21,079 nucleotides of DNA from Mucidula mucida (lineage: Eukaryota > Basidiomycota > Agaricomycetes > Agaricales > Physalacriaceae), in assembly GCA_015501055.1 (NCBI GenBank), contig JADNYV010000587.1, forward strand, positions 1 through 21,079. The letters run 5' to 3'. Positions within the stretch are counted from its first letter, which is position 1. The number at the start of each line of letters is the position of its first letter. The notes under the pieces were generated by a model. That model was not told the origin of the DNA and did no database searches. It saw only the letters and a program-made list of their open reading frames with translations. A program made the translations under genes and the position numbers. This document shows positions 17,108 to 21,079 of this stretch, one piece after another.

Positions 17108-19648
17108 ATGCAAACCTTCACATTTTCTCTTCTCTTTCTCCTGGCCATTGTTCACGACGTAGCAAGCCGTCAGCCGGGAGAACTGTTTGATGCCTTTGAA
17201 CAATTTTTGGGAAGGTAGGATGTGAATCCGTCACGTCGTTCGCTAACTATATCTCGGACTTCACAGCTTGATCAGAGCTCCAATCGCTGATGTTCATGGG
17301 AACAGTTCGGCCTTGACACAAGATTGTATTGGCCGTATTAACATGATGAGTATGCGTTCATCCATCACAAGTTTGGCTTCTGTTAATGAACATCGATAGC
17401 ACTGTATGGCGTCGAGAGCAACACTGGTATGCCATGCCATGACGAAAATTAATCTGAACACATTCGCTTCTAGAGTTCCTTTTCCGTGCACCTTCTGAGA
17501 TGGCTAAATCCAGCATCACCCAGTTGATTGGATTCCCCATTGACGTGCATATAAAGTCGCTTTCTATACAGCACTCAATCACGGCTGCCAGCGTTATATT
17601 CTCGATGTACTACTCTGCGCCGTCATTGACTGTCCCTCTCCAGGTCGACATGTGGCTTCGTTTCACGGAAGACCTACAGATTGAGGCTTTCGACATAAGT
17701 GCACGGCAGTTGGACAAGTTCTTCGCATATGTCAGACCAGCCCTAGCGCAACAGATCATGAAAGAGATGTCCCTTTCCGAGCCGACCAGTACAGATCTTG
17801 TGATTTCCCAGCGAGCAGCAACGGATATATGCCATGCGGCGACGTCATTCTGTACAGGCGAAAACGTTCAATACGAATCGTGAGCTGTTCCAGCTGACCG
17901 TATTTTGTTGTGCACTGAATCCTTGCTAGATTTGACGAGTGTTATCGCCAGCTCTCCGAGATGCAGTTTGACTCTCACCTGGGCATTTGCAGGTGACGTC
18001 GCTCGCATCATGTCGTGCAGCATAGATATCAATACCTGTTAATCGTCTAGGTACATTCACAAGGACATGGTCAAGTTCCGACCAAGCATACATTGCCCAA
18101 GTCTTGCTCTAAGCGGCGGGACCACTTGTGGTGCGTAGACATCTCTCGTGCGGCTTATGCTTTTCTACCAACACCCCGGATAGCGTCTGTCGATTATATC
18201 AACGCCACAACCAATTTCCCATTCGTTTCGACTTTTGTATCTGCCAATGTCACTGGCTCTGGAACAGACAAACTTTCGGAAACTACAGTCAAGGAGCTAA
18301 TGAAAATGAACATGATGCAGATATATCCTACAACAGTAGCCTTTGTACGTTTCTATTTGGGCGAACTCGATTTTCTACTGATCCTTACACCCAGTACGGT
18401 ATTCCGACCTTTGTCTACTTCATCTTACTCTATCTCTCCGGCAAGCTCGCGGAACAGGCGCTCCTACGCTTCTCGACCGTCTTCCCTACATTGTCATTCG
18501 AAAATAAACGAAATACTGTTACCTGTAAGCATTGTTGTTCCCTCTAGCCAATGCTTGTCCCACATTTACGTTATCCAGATATCCTGAACACATTCTATAC
18601 TACCATTGCACTCATACTACAGTTGCTCTCCTCCCCGATGTTGGCAGAGAAGTATACTCTGAATCGCATGGGAGAGATTCGCTTCGCGTGCGTGGTCGTC
18701 TCAGGATTATGTGGGCATCTTTGAGCTTAGTCTTGTGAGCCGGTCTCACTGACCTCCAATCATATATACAGACCTCTACGAAATGGTGTACCGGCCAAAT
18801 ATGCGCTGGACATTATTAGTACACCACATCTGCGTATGTGGCGCATAACGTCTCTTTCTCACACGTTTAACTGACATCGCTGGTACTCGTAGACATTATT
18901 CTCGCTTTTCTTCATGCAAGTAGCACTCCAAATCTCGCTCAATCCCGCTATCTTCTCTTTGGGCGTCATCTGGCTATTTCAAGCAACGACCGAGCAATCG
19001 ATATTCATCGGTCTTCTACTATATCGTCTTCAATATCCGAAGCGTCTCGTGCGAATCACACTGAAATGCGCTGCCGTTCAATCCTTGTACGTCGCTTGGC
19101 CCGATATCTGAATCCGTTGCTGTGTTTGACGAAGCGCCCCCTGCCAGCATATCCAAGATCGCCTTTGCCATTTTTTTGATGGTTTGGTGGGGGCTCAAAC
19201 TCGCCAAATATCATGCAAACATGGACGTTGCCCTAAGCGTGGTGCTAGTGCTGATCGCGACATTGCTGATGACGACGCAAGTGTGAGTTGTATCTACCTC
19301 TCATCTGTCAACATACCTCATCTATGCAGATACGGTTCATGGGCGGTGTGGTGTATCGCGGTCAACATGGGAAAGAGGCCGGATCCTCAGCAAGCGATTT
19401 GCGAGCATACGAAAGATTTGACAAAGAATTCTTGTGAGAACAAATCGTTGAATTTCAGTGTCCTCAGCTCTACTCTGCCACTAGTCAGAAAAAGTACGGA
19501 CAGACGATCGGACGCACCACAGGTCGGGTTGCCGGTTGGGAAAACAGACGCCATACTTGCGGATCCCAGGCCACAGTTGAACGAGGTATCGGGAATACCT
19601 GATACTCAAGCGAGCATTCGAGTTTCTAGCGTCGGACAGAATTGGTGA
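17108..19648 (+). CDS. Secretory-pathway multi-pass membrane protein with N-terminal lumenal domain (possibly TLC-like)
   Basis: Thirteen exons: 17108-17214, 17267-17349, 17400-17426, 17474-17879, 17930-17992, 18051-18130, 18184-18344, 18395-18524, 18579-18710, 18772-18833, 18893-19086, 19148-19282, 19330-19648; 632 aa. All twelve introns (47-61 nt) keep frame. A signal peptide (MQTFTFSLLFLLAIVHDVAS) leads into a Cys-containing region of about 280 residues (ADVHGNSS, CHAATSFC, FDECYRQL, RYIHKDMVKFRPSIHC). About seven hydrophobic segments follow: YGIPTFVYFILLYL, YILNTFYTTIALILQLL, FACVVVSGLYLYEM, WTLLVHHICTLFSLFF, IFSLGVIWLFQATTEQSIFI, SKIAFAIFLMVWWG and ALSVVLVLIATLLM. The His414-His415 pair after RPNMRW resembles the HH motif of TRAM-LAG1-CLN8 (TLC) membrane domains, but I would not assign an enzyme activity. 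The tail after the last segment is hydrophilic and low in structure. Related proteins probably exist across Agaricomycetes (recollection, not checked). The exon 9 donor is the least certain junction. Confidence 0.75.
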
Positions 19649-19765
19649 TGAGACAAAGCTGTGAATAGAGAGCCATATAGTTACAACCAAGATATTCTTT
19701 TATTACGATGTACGGCCCGGAATAACGTGACATTCATCTCAATCCGATACTTAATGACTCAATAT
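19649..19765. other. Short convergent 3' intergenic region
   Basis: These 117 nt separate the stop codons of two genes transcribed toward each other, so they must contain both 3' ends. The A/T-rich tract (attcttttattac near 19692-19704) could supply cleavage signals; transcripts may overlap. Confidence 0.5.
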
Positions 19766-21001
19766 CTAGACCAAGTTCTGTTCTCCGTCCTCAGCTAGAA
19801 ACAGGTTATGGTCAGCCCAAGCCTGCAATAGACAACAAGGACGCACTCCAACTAGTAACTGTAATTTCGAGGCCCTCAGCTTTGAAGGCGCGCAAGCGAT
19901 CCAAAGCAGCATCAATCCGTGTCTTGTGGTCGGGCCGTGGGACACCGCCAGATCTTGGTAGCACCGCATCTTCATCGTTCGCCTCATCATACATGGAGGC
20001 GTTGAAGGAATATAGATCATCAAAGTCATCATCTGACTCGTCCGACTCAAACAAGTATGCGTCGTAAAATCCGTTGGGCTTATCCGATGCGGCCGATACC
20101 ACTACACGTTGTAACCGAGCCACGGGCGTTTCTGAACAGACATGCCACCGCGACTCAATCATGTCGACAAGGCTTTCAAACCCCGTAGCGGCAGTGAGGT
20201 CTTTTATCGAGATACTCGATCGCAAAGTGAATATGTTGAGATGAGGAAGGATGAGGATCGGCTTGTCCACTGCCGAAAGGGTATCGATAACCACCTTTCT
20301 GAACGCGCAGTGTAGAATGAATCGTGTAACACTTGCTACTGAAGAGAGAAAGTCACCACGGTTTTCGTACATGTGCGTCTCTGCCTCTTCGAGTGTGCAG
20401 GACGAGCGCGCAATGAAACTGGATAGAGTGTCTCGGTGTACACTTCCGAACACTTCGGGAGTCCGAATATATAAGCGCTTCAATGCTGGGCAAAGTAAGT
20501 GCATCAAAGGCTCCGTGTCCGTCAGCTCGAGTTGCGACAGCTTCGTATGAGTCGTGATGTTGGAATCAGATGCCGCTAAGCTTCTGCCAACGGAAGATGA
20601 ACCCTTACCGACAAACACCTGCAGATTGGGACAAGCGGCGAAGAACTGTTGGAGCATCAACCGTTGATCACTGCAACGAAGGGATACTGTAAGGTAGGTC
20701 AAACGTGACCACGGGAATTTGACTGTGAGGGGATTGATTTCCGAGCCGTACATTATTGCGCTCAAGCTGAGCTTCGTGAGTTTGGGGCTGTGCTGAAATC
20801 GTTGAACGACATCGGCGAGATTCTCGCCACCTCGTGCAAGAACGCGGCGCTTGTCATAGCTCATCTCCAGACGAAGGGTCTTCAACTTTGGAAACTCTGC
20901 GCGGCATCTAGCAAGCCAAATTCCGAAACCCTGCCAGTGAAACCGACATCCTCCCATTGAGCGGCACGGTCAATGATGGGTTTCATCAGAGATTTAAGCA
21001 T
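19766..21001 (-). CDS. F-box/leucine-rich-repeat-type protein, 5' end uncertain or beyond the window
   Basis: Large basidiomycete family of putative ubiquitin-ligase substrate adaptors; this is the repeat-bearing C-terminal part. Minus-strand exons: 21001-20944, 20896-19860, 19822-19766, giving 383 aa from the ATG at 21001. Visible features are irregular LRR-like segments (FPKLKTLRLEMS, LTKLSLSAIMYG, WSRLTYLTVSLR, ACPNLQVFVG, CPALKRLYIRTPEV), as in fungal F-box proteins where a variable LRR region follows the F-box. A C-terminal acidic stretch (FESDESDDDFDDLYSF) is present. The last intron (37 nt) is short; without it the protein ends in a different tail of similar length. Upstream of 21001, another minus-strand frame encodes GGRIIKRAGNYLFVLTFNFG, which resembles the part of such proteins just before this region but is one base out of frame. 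So the true gene probably starts off the right edge, or is disrupted. No F-box is visible inside the window. Confidence 0.6.
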
Positions 21002-21079
21002 GCCCGAAGTTGAATGTCAAAACGAAGAGGTAATTTCCGGCCCGTTTAATGATCCGTCCACCGCAGCTTTGCTACTACT

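Noticed and set aside
1..21079. Search for transposon or retroelement genes, CRISPR-like arrays or biosynthetic clusters
   Set aside because: No reverse transcriptase, integrase or transposase motifs, no terminal repeats, no regularly spaced repeats and no core biosynthetic enzyme were seen.

Overview
The window looks like nuclear DNA of a filamentous basidiomycete, most likely an Agaricomycete. Protein-coding genes are cut by many very short introns (mostly 44-61 nt) with GTRNGT-type donors, CTAAC/CTGAC-like branch sites and YAG acceptors. The recognisable proteins (fungal RRN3, a complex I LYR subunit, a yeast Rtc3-like SBDS-fold protein, a DAP2/STE13-type dipeptidyl aminopeptidase, a secreted phytase-like esterase) all fit a fungus. 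Exon structures below were assembled by eye from reading frames, splice signals and remembered family conservation; no alignment or transcript evidence was available.

Layout, left to right. 1-1331: no convincing gene, except a short possible C-terminal exon near 0.6-0.8 kb. 1332-1858 (-): complex I subunit NDUFB9, five exons. 2203-4462 (+): RRN3, the RNA polymerase I initiation factor; these two genes diverge from a 344-nt shared upstream region. 4946-5542 (+): Rtc3-like protein, whose model needs a 4-nt microexon. 5543-6500: intergenic, with one suspicious open stretch. 6501-7200 (+): acidic orphan protein built from 108-nt repeats. 7201-7986: intergenic, containing a displaced copy of exon 4 of the Rtc3-like gene. 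7987-10922 (+): type II membrane dipeptidyl aminopeptidase, seven exons, catalytic triad intact.

10923-12523 holds decayed coding fragments on both strands that I cannot name. 12524-13300 (+): divergent hemerythrin-like protein that seems to have lost metal ligands. 13301-14209: intergenic with weak coding traces. 14210-15908 (+): secreted phytase-like esterase. 15909-17107: about 1.2 kb with nothing recognisable. 17108-19648 (+): 13-exon gene for a secretory-pathway protein with an N-terminal lumenal region and about seven membrane segments, perhaps TLC-like. 19766-21001 (-): C-terminal part of an F-box/leucine-rich-repeat-type protein, convergent with the previous gene and probably extending past the right edge.

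The genes do not form a pathway; this is mostly ordinary housekeeping and secretory gene content. The most unusual features are structural: the 4-nt microexon, the displaced exon copy that differs only by synonymous changes within the exon, the 108-nt exon-like repeats, and the pseudogene field. I found no rRNA, tRNA, CRISPR array or intact mobile element.
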